Source of the DNA: Portibacter marinus
Lineage (GTDB): Bacteria > Bacteroidota > Bacteroidia > Chitinophagales > Saprospiraceae
Length of the DNA stretch: 64,000 nt
Direction: 5' to 3'
Assembly (NCBI RefSeq): GCF_021533195.1
Contig: NZ_JAJNKB010000005.1
Location: 1 to 64,000, forward strand
How positions within the stretch are numbered: position 1 is the stretch's first letter; every line of letters begins with the position of its first letter. Position numbers and translations under genes: made by a program. Below, piece by piece: positions 45,100 through 54,818 of this stretch. The notes beneath the pieces were generated by a model. That model had not been told where the DNA came from. It was given only the letters and a program-made list of their open reading frames with translations, and did not search any database.

Positions 45100-48000
45100 C
45101 GGTACTTCTTCAAAGGAAGATAACGACTTGTATGATCTTTTTAGGTCTGAGTTTATTGGGTTATATCTCTTATGATCGATTGGCAGTAGAATTGCTTCCC
45201 AATGCTGAATTACCGATGCTATTCGTTCAGGTGGCTACATCATCGGCCTCCAGTCCTGAATATATAGAGCAGCAAGGTGTTATCCCTGTGGAGGGTGCAA
45301 TTGGAAGCCTGGAAGGGGTTGAGGAAATCGACAGCCGAATCGGCGCTAATCAAGCATTTATACAGGTGAGTTTCAAGCAAGACGTGGCCTTTAAGTATGC
45401 ATTTCTCGACTTGCAGCAAAAGATAGATGCCATTAAGACTGAGCTGCCGGATGATATTTTTGTCAATGTTTCCAAGATAGATCTGCAGCAATTCACCAAT
45501 CAATTTTTAGAGCTGCAAATTCGTGGAAGTGGTGGAACTGACCGATTGCGAACCATTACGGAACAGGAAATTCGTCCGGCCTTTGAAAACTTGAGTGGGA
45601 TCGCATCCATCAACGTATTTGGCGGACGACAAAAAAGCTTGGAAATCATCCTGGATAAAGAGGCCAGTGAGCCTCTGGACATCACCGTTGAATCGGTACG
45701 GTCAAAGATCAACCAGAACTCTGGAGACAGAACATTAGCAGGTTATGTGTATGAGGGGAAGAGAAGGTATTTCATTCGAACCGCTACTGAACTAACATCT
45801 GTCGCTGAGATCGAAAATCTGGTAATGGCTCCCGGGCCTATTTTACTGAAGGATGTTGCCCAGGTTTCATTTGGTGTGGAAGAAAGTACTTCCATCAGCA
45901 GAGTGAACGGGAAAGATGCCATTTCAGTTACACTCACCAAGGCTTCCCAGGCTAATATTATTGACCTTTCTCATCAATGTCAGGATTTGATCAAAGCGTT
46001 GAACAAGCAATTGCTTTCCAAAGATGTACAGATTGCCATTCAACAGAATATGGCCGATGACATGGAGAATAACATTAATCAAATCATCAGATTGGCGCTT
46101 ATCGGTGGGTTATTGGCTATTCTGGTTTTGTGGATTTTCCTCAAAGACCTACGTTTAATTTCCATCATTGCAGTGTCCATACCTGTTAGCGTACTTTCAG
46201 CTTTCAATTGGTTTTATGGGGCAGGTATCAGCATCAACAGTCTGACTCTGATAGGAATGGCTTTGGCGGTAGGTATGTTGCTGGACAACAGCATTGTGGT
46301 ATTAGAGAACATTTACCGCTTGCTGTCAGAAGGAAAGTCAAAGGAAAAGTCGATCATCACCGGTGTTAAAGAAGTAGCCAAAGCCATTTTAGCAGCTACT
46401 TTGACGACTGCAACTGTATTTTTACCCTTTGTTTTCTTTGGCAATTATCTATTGAGCCTTATTGGTAAAAATATTGGCGTTTCCATTATTTCTACTTTGC
46501 TCATGTCCCTTCTGGTGGCCCTTTTCCTGATTCCCGTTTTGGCAGCACTGGTTTTGAGAAAGAATGCTGGATCGAAGAAATCAGCTTTTGATGTGTCAAA
46601 AGGAAATAATAAAACTGAGCGGATTTACATGGTGCTTTTGAAGAGTAGTCTTCGAAATCCTACCAGAGTGATCATTGGAGGATTGTTGCTCTTCTTTTTA
46701 ACTGCTTTTGCAGTATTGGCCCTCAATATCAATGCGCTGGAAGAAGTGGAATCGGATCAGATCGATATATATGTGACTATGGCAAAAGGCAGCACCCTTG
46801 AAAAAACTGACATTGTGGTTCAGGAAGTGGAGTCAGTGCTTGAAGAAATTAAGGAAAAAGCGGACATCTATAGTAAAGTCAATGCTGAAGATGGAGTAGT
46901 GACCATTAAGCTTCAGGAAGAACACGAAGAAGTCGATGGTCGGGGTTTCAACGAAATCAAGGAGGATATAGAGGGTATCATTCAAAGAGTAGGTGGAGGA
47001 ACAATCAGTACCAACCCTGCACCAGGGAGTGCCACAGGTGGTGGTGACTTCGGTGGAGGTGGAATGGGAGATATGGGTGCGCTATTGGGATTCGGCAATA
47101 CTCAGGAAAGAATATTGATCAAGGGTGAAGATTATGAATTAATCCAAAGGGTGGGACAGGATTTGCTATATTTTGTTCAAAACCTTAGTGAAACGAGAAG
47201 CGCGAATCTCAGTACAAGAGGAAGTCGTCCTGAAGCCCGATTGGATTTTGATCCGCTAACCATGGCCAGAAACAATATCATCCCTGAAAATATAGCGCTG
47301 GCCCTTCGTGATTTCGGCCAGACTTCTACTTCGGAAACCCAATTTAAATATGGAAACGAAGGTTATAATATCATCATCAGAGAAAGTGAGTCTCCGACGA
47401 TAGAAGAAGAAGCCAAAACAATGGACGACTTGAGAACACTTGAGATCAGAGATCAGGTAGGTGGTCGTCACCAGTTGACTGATATTTCTTCCATTACGAA
47501 AACGCAGGGTTCCGAGGACATCCGTCGAATCAATCAACAAAAGCAGATTGAACTGACCTATGCACCTACCCGACAGGCTGAACAATCACGTGACTTACTG
47601 GAAAGCTATAAATCGAATATTTCGGATCTGATCGCCAATTATCAGATTCCTCCAGGGGTTGCAATCGAGCTGGTTGACGCTCAGGATCAACTCAAGGATT
47701 TCAAACCACTGGTAGGGGCAGCGTTCTTATTGATATTCATCATTCTGGCCTCTTCCTTTGAATCGCTTACTGCTCCCTTTGTGCTGGGCTTTTCAGTTCC
47801 CTTAGCAGCTACCGGAGCGCTCTTAGGATTGGCCATTACGGGTAATTCGTTGATGAATGCCAATACATTGACCGGTTTTTTGATTCTGCTCGGTGTCATT
47901 GTCAACAATGGCATTATCCTCATTGATTATGTGAATACTTTAAGACGCAAAGGATTTCGAAAAACCAGAGCATTAATGACTGCTGGGCTTCATCGCCTCA

Positions 48001-49805
48001 GGCCCATTATGATAACAGCAATTACCACCATTGTCGCAATGTTTCCGTTGGCCCTGGGTACCGAAGAGTATGTGGGTGTCATAGGAGCTCCTTTTGCAGT
48101 GACCGTTATAGGGGGGCTGGCTTTAGGCACTGTTCTTACACTGATCCTCATCCCGACGGTGTATTTGGGTATGGAAAATGCGATCAGCTGGTTTCGCGAC
48201 TTACCGCTATGGATAAAAATCGTCAACATTGCCTTGTTCATTGGTGGGTCATTGCTGGTCTATTTCAGGGTGGATGCACTGCTGTGGCAGTTTGCCAATA
48301 TCCTCCTCTTGTTTTTCATCATTCCAGGCATCACCTACTTTATTATGGAAAGTCTCAAAAAGGCAAGTGAAGAAATCATTTCTGGTGATGTTGCTCCTCA
48401 CATTGTCGTTCAGAATCTTGTCAAGATCTACAATCGACCAGGTCGGTTCGCCCGAGAGTGGGGTGGAAGTGAAAACCTGGCCTCATCTCGAAAAAGTGTA
48501 GTCCAAGAGTTTGGGTGGAAGACTTTCTTAAAGGATTTACTATGGCAGCTTCCCTTACTGATTTTTATGATCTGGTTCTGTTTTTGGTATCTGGAAAACG
48601 GTTTTTGGATGACCGTTATGGCCATATCGATTTATCTTCTGGTCTTAGAAATCGGTAGACCTGTAAGTGAATACCTTCAAATTGGAAACGGCCACATGAT
48701 CATAAGGGTTTTGTCTTTTTTAGGAAAATTAATTTTTTGGGTTTTGCCTTTTTTGTTAGTACTTGCGCTTTATGCACAATGGGAAGGCGTAGGTCATGCA
48801 GCCGTGATTGGTGTGGTTTGGTATTTAATTTTGTTTGTTCAGCGCTCATCCCATTATTTCTATCGAAAGGGTTTAAAAATTGAAAGGGTCAAATGGAGGA
48901 TCAGAAGATTTTACTACCGTACGATTCTCAGTATACCATACATTGGCAAAAAGAAATTGCCCTTTAAAGCTTTAAGCGGCATCTCCCTTGAAATTGGTAC
49001 AGGAATGTATGGATTGCTGGGACCAAATGGAGCTGGTAAGTCCACTTTGATGCGAATCATCAGTGGTATCTTTGACCAAAGCTATGGCAAGATTTGGATC
49101 AATGGTTTTGACACGCAGGAGAAAAGAGAAGAACTGCAAGGTTTGATTGGTTACCTGCCACAGGCCTTTGGCAGTTATGATGACATGTCTGCCTGGAGCT
49201 ATCTGGATTATCAGGCCATACTCAAGGGGATCACTCAACATACAGAAAGAAAGCAACGGCTTGAGTACGTTCTTGAAGCCGTAAATATGTTGGATCGAAA
49301 AAATGAAAAAATTTCTTCCTTTTCCGGAGGCATGAAACAACGAATTGGGATCGCACAAATCCTCTTACACCTACCCAGAATTCTTATTGTAGATGAACCT
49401 ACTGCTGGCTTGGATCCACGAGAGCGAATTCGCTTCAGGAACCTGCTGGTTCAGTTGAGCAGAGAAAGGATCGTATTGTTCTCTACCCACATTATCGAAG
49501 ATATTGCAAGCTCTTGTAACCAGTTAGCTGTCATAGATAAGGGAGAAGTCAAGTATCAGGGTTCGCCTTTGGATATGGTACATTTGGCCAATGGGCTGAT
49601 CTGGGAATATTTGATTCCAGCGAACCAATTCACGCAGGAGGATGAGGCACATGTGATCGTAAACCATATTCGGGAAGGAGAAAATATTAAAGTAAGGTGC
49701 ATTTCGAATACCAGGCCTAATGAAAATGCTTACCCCATAGAACCCGTTCTGGAGGATGCGTATTTATGCTTATTAAAGAACATTCAAATAAAAGAAAATG
49801 ACTAG
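45096..49805 (+). CDS. RND efflux subunit fused to an ABC ATPase domain
   Basis: The 1569-residue protein starts as an ordinary RND subunit (about 1-1030; helix 4 Asp397 in GMLLDNSIVV; two porter regions, the second with a Gly-rich loop at about 648-665). Beyond the usual end lie two further membrane segments (about 1035-1085), then what looks like the first strand of an ABC ATPase domain (HIVVQNLVKIYN, about 1102-1113). A section with about four membrane helices (about 1145-1265) follows, and then the rest of the ATPase: LPFKALSGISLEIG, Walker A Gly1309-Thr1317, signature from Ser1410, Walker B Asp1433-Glu1434, and the H-loop STHII. All ATPase motifs are intact. There is no stop or frameshift between the parts. 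It is co-transcribed with the ABC-2 permease that follows. Confidence 0.9.
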   Translation: MTVLLQRKITTCMIFLGLSLLGYISYDRLAVELLPNAELPMLFVQVATSSASSPEYIEQQGVIPVEGAIGSLEGVEEIDSRIGANQAFIQVSFKQDVAFKYAFLDLQQKIDAIKTELPDDIFVNVSKIDLQQFTNQFLELQIRGSGGTDRLRTITEQEIRPAFENLSGIASINVFGGRQKSLEIILDKEASEPLDITVESVRSKINQNSGDRTLAGYVYEGKRRYFIRTATELTSVAEIENLVMAPGPILLKDVAQVSFGVEESTSISRVNGKDAISVTLTKASQANIIDLSHQCQDLIKALNKQLLSKDVQIAIQQNMADDMENNINQIIRLALIGGLLAILVLWIFLKDLRLISIIAVSIPVSVLSAFNWFYGAGISINSLTLIGMALAVGMLLDNSIVVLENIYRLLSEGKSKEKSIITGVKEVAKAILAATLTTATVFLPFVFFGNYLLSLIGKNIGVSIISTLLMSLLVALFLIPVLAALVLRKNAGSKKSAFDVSKGNNKTERIYMVLLKSSLRNPTRVIIGGLLLFFLTAFAVLALNINALEEVESDQIDIYVTMAKGSTLEKTDIVVQEVESVLEEIKEKADIYSKVNAEDGVVTIKLQEEHEEVDGRGFNEIKEDIEGIIQRVGGGTISTNPAPGSATGGGDFGGGGMGDMGALLGFGNTQERILIKGEDYELIQRVGQDLLYFVQNLSETRSANLSTRGSRPEARLDFDPLTMARNNIIPENIALALRDFGQTSTSETQFKYGNEGYNIIIRESESPTIEEEAKTMDDLRTLEIRDQVGGRHQLTDISSITKTQGSEDIRRINQQKQIELTYAPTRQAEQSRDLLESYKSNISDLIANYQIPPGVAIELVDAQDQLKDFKPLVGAAFLLIFIILASSFESLTAPFVLGFSVPLAATGALLGLAITGNSLMNANTLTGFLILLGVIVNNGIILIDYVNTLRRKGFRKTRALMTAGLHRLRPIMITAITTIVAMFPLALGTEEYVGVIGAPFAVTVIGGLALGTVLTLILIPTVYLGMENAISWFRDLPLWIKIVNIALFIGGSLLVYFRVDALLWQFANILLLFFIIPGITYFIMESLKKASEEIISGDVAPHIVVQNLVKIYNRPGRFAREWGGSENLASSRKSVVQEFGWKTFLKDLLWQLPLLIFMIWFCFWYLENGFWMTVMAISIYLLVLEIGRPVSEYLQIGNGHMIIRVLSFLGKLIFWVLPFLLVLALYAQWEGVGHAAVIGVVWYLILFVQRSSHYFYRKGLKIERVKWRIRRFYYRTILSIPYIGKKKLPFKALSGISLEIGTGMYGLLGPNGAGKSTLMRIISGIFDQSYGKIWINGFDTQEKREELQGLIGYLPQAFGSYDDMSAWSYLDYQAILKGITQHTERKQRLEYVLEAVNMLDRKNEKISSFSGGMKQRIGIAQILLHLPRILIVDEPTAGLDPRERIRFRNLLVQLSRERIVLFSTHIIEDIASSCNQLAVIDKGEVKYQGSPLDMVHLANGLIWEYLIPANQFTQEDEAHVIVNHIREGENIKVRCISNTRPNENAYPIEPVLEDAYLCLLKNIQIKEND

Positions 49806-50499
49806 TTCGCTAATACTTATACTCCAGGTCATACGCTATAATCTAAAGGTGGTCTTCGCCGGAAGATTTATACTATTCTTATTGGCAGCAATTGCATTCT
49901 ATATATTTTTTATGATTGTAAGCGTGTTCGATAACGTGGACTTCAATCTCAGCGTCATGTACGAAATCACTTTTCTGCCTGCATTGCTATTGATTTTCTA
50001 TCCCGTAGTATTTGGTATTCAGAGAGATGATGACGCAAGAATGCTTGAAATACTTTTTGGTATTCCTGACTACAGATATAAGGTCTGGCTGGTCAGAATC
50101 ATATTGATATTTGTGCTCGTTTTTTTGATGTTAATATTATTTTCAGCATTGGGTTCTTACTTATTATATCCGATCAATCCTATCCTCCTTTCCTATCAGC
50201 TGATGTATCCAGTTAGCTTCCTGGGAAGCCTGGCATTTCTGCTTTCTACCAGAATCAAAAATGGCAATGCAACCGCTGTTGTGATGGTCATTTTAGGATT
50301 CTTTCTTAGCATTTTTAGTGAAATCTTTGATGATACCATGTGGAACATTTTCATGAACCCTTTCGGTAGCTCTCGTGAATTGACCCAAGTGGCATACCAA
50401 CAAATCGTGTGGAAAAATCGTATTTTCTTAATGGTGGGAAGTGTGATTTTTATTTTGGGTTCTCTATTAAACTTGCAGAACAGGGAGCGCTATATTTAA
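49798..50499 (+). CDS. ABC-2-type permease subunit
   Basis: The 233-residue membrane protein has six hydrophobic segments (about 22-42, 57-75, 98-122, 132-150, 158-176 and 205-222) and the general plan of short ABC-2 permeases (VFGIQRDDDARMLEILFGIP between helices 2 and 3). Its start overlaps the end of the RND-ABC fusion by 8 bases, so it is the natural membrane partner of the fused ATPase domain. It has no periplasmic extension, unlike the permease at 36081-39356. It ends the locus; no strong terminator was seen after it. Confidence 0.8.
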   Translation: MTSSLILILQVIRYNLKVVFAGRFILFLLAAIAFYIFFMIVSVFDNVDFNLSVMYEITFLPALLLIFYPVVFGIQRDDDARMLEILFGIPDYRYKVWLVRIILIFVLVFLMLILFSALGSYLLYPINPILLSYQLMYPVSFLGSLAFLLSTRIKNGNATAVVMVILGFFLSIFSEIFDDTMWNIFMNPFGSSRELTQVAYQQIVWKNRIFLMVGSVIFILGSLLNLQNRERYI

Positions 50500-50623
50500 G
50501 ACCATCTTGTTCCAAGTTTTTATTTCCTCAATGGATGGATGTCAGTCTGACTTGCTTTCTGACAAAAAAGATGGCGAATAGAAATTTTTTCTGTATCATG
50601 AATAAATTTTTAAAATCAACATA

Positions 50624-53600
50624 ATGAAAGCAATGATACTTGCCATGCTGATGGCCCTTTCCTTTACCTGGTCGACTCAATCTACAGCACAACAAGAGAT
50701 TGATCCCACTTTTTACGAAACCATGGAATGGCGTAACATTGGGCCCTATCGTGGTGGACGATGCCTGGGTGTCGCAGGTTCTCCCGGAAGACCATTAGAG
50801 TATTATTTCGGTGCAACCGGAGGAGGATTATGGAAAACTGTAGATGGCGGGAATGAATGGTTTCCGGTCACCGATGGCCAAATCACCAGCTCTTCTGTAG
50901 GTGCAGTGGCAGTCGCTGAAACCAATCCTGATATCGTATACATCGGTATGGGTGAAGTCCAATTAAGAGGAAGTATTACGCAAGGTGACGGCGTCTACAA
51001 GTCAAAAGATGGTGGAAAAACCTGGCGACACCTGGGACTGGAAGAAACACAAGCAATAGCCAGGATCCGTGTTCATCCTACAAATCCGGACATCGTCTAT
51101 GTAGCTGCGCTTGGACATCCATATGGGGATAATGAAGAACGTGGTGTTTTTAAATCTGTAGACGGCGGAAATACCTGGAAGAAGGTATTGTATGAAAGTC
51201 CCAAAGCTGGCGCTGTAGATCTTATTATTGACCGAACCAACCCGGATGTATTGTATGCCAGCACTTGGCAAGTCTACAGAAAAGCCTGGAAAATGTGGGG
51301 TGGAGGAGAATATTGTAAGCTATGGAAATCTGTAGATGGTGGTGAGAATTGGATAGAATTAACTAAAAATCCAGGCATGCCTGAAGGACCATTGGGTAAA
51401 ATAGGCGTGACTGTTTCTCCGAAAAATCCCAACAGAGTTTGGGCTATTGTGGAGGCCAATGAAGGAGGTGTGTTCCGATCTGATGATGGTGGCTGGACGT
51501 GGAAGAAAACCAATGACGAGAGGAAGTTGAGGCAAAGAGCTTTCTATTATTCAAGAATTTACGCAGATCCATGGGATGAAAATACCGTTTATGGGTTGAA
51601 TACGGGAATGTATAAATCCACAGATGGGGGAAAAACCTTTGACATTGTCATCAGACCTCCGCATGGTGATCAACACGACCTATGGATTGATCCTAATGAT
51701 CCTGATCGCATGATCAATGGTAATGACGGAGGTGGAAATGTCAGTGCAAATGGAGGTAAAACATGGACGGAGCAGGACTACATTACTTCACAGTTTTATC
51801 ATGTGATGACCACCAGCGATGTCCCCTATCATGTGGCTGGTGCTCAGCAGGACAACAGCACATTGGCCATGCCGAGCGATGGTTGGGATCACAAAATGGC
51901 ACGCGGACCCGGACACGGATGGGCCTACCCAGTGGGTGGAGGTGAAAGTGGGTACATTACCCAGCATCCCAGTAAACCGGATATTTTTTATGCCGGAAGT
52001 CAGGGCGCCTTGCTGACTCGATACGACAGAAGCAATGGGCAAATAAGAGATATTCAGGTCTACCCCAGGTTCTTCTCTGGCCAACCCTCCAGCGATTTAC
52101 TCGAGCGGTGGCAATGGACTTTTCCAATTGTGTTCAGCAAGCAGGATGATAATATCATGTACACCTGTTCACAGCATGTATGGAAAACGACCAACGACGG
52201 TCAAACCTGGGAAAAAGTAAGTCCTGATTTGACCTATGCCGATCCGGAAACTCTGGGACCTACAGGTGGGATCATTACCAAAGATATGAACGGACCAGAA
52301 ATTTATGCAACGGTATTTGCTTTAACCACTTCCCATCACGACAACAATACTTTGTGGGCCGGATCTGATGATGGATTGGTGCACATTACACGAAATGGTG
52401 GCAAAACCTGGGACAATATTACCCCCAAGGATCTTCCTAAGTACAGTCGCGTAAGTATCATAGAAGAATCGATGCACTCTCCGGGAACTGCCTTTATTGC
52501 TGCGAATCGGTATCAGGTTGACGACAGGGAACCCTATATATATCGGACCACCGATTATGGTAAGACATGGAAAAAGATCATCGAAGGAGTAGAAGCAGGT
52601 CATTTTGTCAGAGTAGTGAGAGAAGATCATGTTCGTAAGGGCTTGCTGGTTTTAGGTACTGAACATGGCGTATATATTTCTTTTGATAACGGGGATCATT
52701 GGCAACCGCTTCAATTAAATCTGCCGGATACACCGATTCGTGACCTTCAAATCAAAAATGATGATGTGGTCCTTGGTACCCATGGACGGGGATTTTGGAT
52801 TTTGGATGACATCAATCCACTTCGGGAAGTGACAACGAAATCATTGGCAGCAGACGCCTTACTTTTTAAACCGAGTGACCCCATACGTGGCGTGTATGAT
52901 GGCATTTTTCAATACTATTTGAAAGAAGAAGCAGACTCGGTAGTCTTTGAGATTTTGGATGATGATGGGAATCTTGTAGACACCTTTGTAGGCAAAGAAA
53001 AAGAAAATAAAGTGGACCCGAATATTCCATGGTGGAGAAGAGGCGGATCCAGCAAACCTACAACTGCATCCGGCATCAATGAATTCAAATGGGATCTTAG
53101 ATATCCGGGAGCAACCGTATTTGATGGTATGATCATATGGAGTGCCAGGCCGGCTAGTGGACCAAAGGCACCTTTAGGAAACTACACCGTGCGGATGAAA
53201 GCTGGCGATTACGTCAAGGAATATCCATTTGAGATCCTGATGGATCCTAATCTGAAAGGCATTACTGCAGAAGATCTCCAGGAGCAATTTGAGCTTGCGA
53301 TGAAAATTAGAGACAAGACCTCTGAGGCCAACGAGGCGGTCATCGCCATTCGAAAAGTGCGCTCTGAATTGGAAGAGCAGGCAGGAGGTGCCGATAATCT
53401 GGATGAAGAAACCAGGGAGTTTATACAGAAGATGACCCATATAGAAGAGCAACTATATCAGGTGCAGAATCAAAGCGGTCAGGATCCATTGAATTTCCCG
53501 ATCATGCTGAATAATAAGCTGGCTTCTCTCAGAAGAAGTGTAGAAAATGGAGATGCAAGGCCTACAGATGGTGCATACAAAGTGTATGAAGAATTGTCAG

Positions 53601-53677
53601 CAGAACTAAAGGCTTTGTTGGATCCTCTTGAAAGACTGATGGAGGATGATTATGAAAAATTGAATGACGACGATTGA
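50624..53677 (+). CDS. Asp-box beta-propeller (sortilin/VPS10-like) protein, secreted
   Basis: The 1017-residue protein has a signal peptide (about 1-23) and about nine Asp-box motifs of the form S-x-D-G-G-x-T-W (SKDGGKTWRH, SVDGGNTWKK, SDDGGWTWKK, TRNGGKTWDN, TTDYGKTWKK and others), spread over about 60-700. The overall sequence (MEWRNIGPYRGGR start) belongs to a widespread Bacteroidota group annotated as VPS10/sortilin-like or glycosyl-hydrolase-like. Beta-propellers of this kind bind proteins or sugars. The C-terminal 300 residues include a beta-sandwich segment and a helical region (about 870-1000). The next gene follows after 33 bases. Confidence 0.82.
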   Translation: MKAMILAMLMALSFTWSTQSTAQQEIDPTFYETMEWRNIGPYRGGRCLGVAGSPGRPLEYYFGATGGGLWKTVDGGNEWFPVTDGQITSSSVGAVAVAETNPDIVYIGMGEVQLRGSITQGDGVYKSKDGGKTWRHLGLEETQAIARIRVHPTNPDIVYVAALGHPYGDNEERGVFKSVDGGNTWKKVLYESPKAGAVDLIIDRTNPDVLYASTWQVYRKAWKMWGGGEYCKLWKSVDGGENWIELTKNPGMPEGPLGKIGVTVSPKNPNRVWAIVEANEGGVFRSDDGGWTWKKTNDERKLRQRAFYYSRIYADPWDENTVYGLNTGMYKSTDGGKTFDIVIRPPHGDQHDLWIDPNDPDRMINGNDGGGNVSANGGKTWTEQDYITSQFYHVMTTSDVPYHVAGAQQDNSTLAMPSDGWDHKMARGPGHGWAYPVGGGESGYITQHPSKPDIFYAGSQGALLTRYDRSNGQIRDIQVYPRFFSGQPSSDLLERWQWTFPIVFSKQDDNIMYTCSQHVWKTTNDGQTWEKVSPDLTYADPETLGPTGGIITKDMNGPEIYATVFALTTSHHDNNTLWAGSDDGLVHITRNGGKTWDNITPKDLPKYSRVSIIEESMHSPGTAFIAANRYQVDDREPYIYRTTDYGKTWKKIIEGVEAGHFVRVVREDHVRKGLLVLGTEHGVYISFDNGDHWQPLQLNLPDTPIRDLQIKNDDVVLGTHGRGFWILDDINPLREVTTKSLAADALLFKPSDPIRGVYDGIFQYYLKEEADSVVFEILDDDGNLVDTFVGKEKENKVDPNIPWWRRGGSSKPTTASGINEFKWDLRYPGATVFDGMIIWSARPASGPKAPLGNYTVRMKAGDYVKEYPFEILMDPNLKGITAEDLQEQFELAMKIRDKTSEANEAVIAIRKVRSELEEQAGGADNLDEETREFIQKMTHIEEQLYQVQNQSGQDPLNFPIMLNNKLASLRRSVENGDARPTDGAYKVYEELSAELKALLDPLERLMEDDYEKLNDDD

Positions 53678-53710
53678 TAAGATCAAGTTAATGATGAATA
53701 GCGTAATGTC

Positions 53711-54802
53711 ATGAAAAGAAGACCCTTCCTTAAGGCGGTAAGCTTAAGTGCATTGGCTCCCATTCCCATTATCAAGGGAGTGACGCAAACCCAATGGTCT
53801 CGAATGTCAGAGTATGCTTATGATGAATCTATCGTAATAGATGGATTGATCATTACGCGCAACTGGGACGAAGCATCTTTTGAGGCCCTGGAACAGACTG
53901 GTTATTCAGGTTTTAATGCTTCTCTTGATTCGGCAACCATGCAACGGGCATTACTTTCATTGTCGGAGTGGCAGGAAAGGATAAAGTCCAATCCTGAAAA
54001 ATTGCTACTGGCTACAGCTTCCAGACATTTCCGACAAGCAAAATCAGAAGGTAAAACAGCTGTGTTATTAGGATTTCAGAACTCCAGGATGATTGACAAT
54101 GATTTGGAAAATCTGGACATTCTTTACACTGCTGGAACCAGATGGATGCAACTTACCTACAATGAAAGAAATTTAATCGGTGACGGATGTACAGAAAGAA
54201 CAAATGCTGGTCTATCTGATTACGGAATCCAGGTAGTGGAGCGTATGAATGAATTGGGAATTGTGATCGATCTTTCGCATTGTGGCAGGCAAACGACTGA
54301 TGACGGCATCAAATTCAGCAAATATGGCGCCATGATCAATCATTCCATGTGTGAGGCACTGCATCAAAACCATCCCAGAGCCAAAACAGACCGACAAATT
54401 AAAGCGATGGCTGACAAGGGTGGAGTCATTGGTATCATCAGTCTGGGATACATGATAGGTCCCAAAATAGGAGTGGAAACCACGCTGGACACCTATGTTA
54501 ATCACATCAAACATGCAGTAAAGGTAGGAGGGATTGACCATGTAGGACTGGCAGCTGACTTTGCCATACAGGGGCTACAAGCATCAGGTGCTACCCGCGA
54601 AAATTGGTATGTGCCTCGCCTGACTCGATTTAAGCCTTCCTATAAAGTTCAGTGGCCACCGTGGATTCCGGAGCTGGACTCGACAGATCGATATCGATTG
54701 GTAGCGGAACGTCTGCAAAGCAGTGGTTTTAAGCCTGGAGAGATTGATAAAATTTTAGGACTGAATTGGATCAGATATTATGAAGGAATTTTAGATGACT
54801 AA
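53711..54802 (+). CDS. M19 membrane-dipeptidase homologue with altered metal site
   Basis: The 363-residue protein starts with a twin-arginine-like signal (MKRRPFLKAVSLSAL). The TIM-barrel pattern of M19 dipeptidases is clear: TRWMQLTYNERNLIGDGC (from about 143), VIDLSHCG (about 184-191), the HPRAKTDRQIKAMADKGGVIGI block, and HVGLAADF (about 277). The family's first metal-binding motif (H-x-D near the N-terminus) is replaced by VIDGLIITRN, and the bridging Glu appears as Gln-Asn in LLGFQNSRM. The enzyme may therefore be inactive or use a different metal site. It lies between the propeller gene and the amidohydrolase fusion in a close cluster. Confidence 0.8.
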   Translation: MKRRPFLKAVSLSALAPIPIIKGVTQTQWSRMSEYAYDESIVIDGLIITRNWDEASFEALEQTGYSGFNASLDSATMQRALLSLSEWQERIKSNPEKLLLATASRHFRQAKSEGKTAVLLGFQNSRMIDNDLENLDILYTAGTRWMQLTYNERNLIGDGCTERTNAGLSDYGIQVVERMNELGIVIDLSHCGRQTTDDGIKFSKYGAMINHSMCEALHQNHPRAKTDRQIKAMADKGGVIGIISLGYMIGPKIGVETTLDTYVNHIKHAVKVGGIDHVGLAADFAIQGLQASGATRENWYVPRLTRFKPSYKVQWPPWIPELDSTDRYRLVAERLQSSGFKPGEIDKILGLNWIRYYEGILDD

Positions 54803-54818
54803 AAGATAAAAGGATCAA

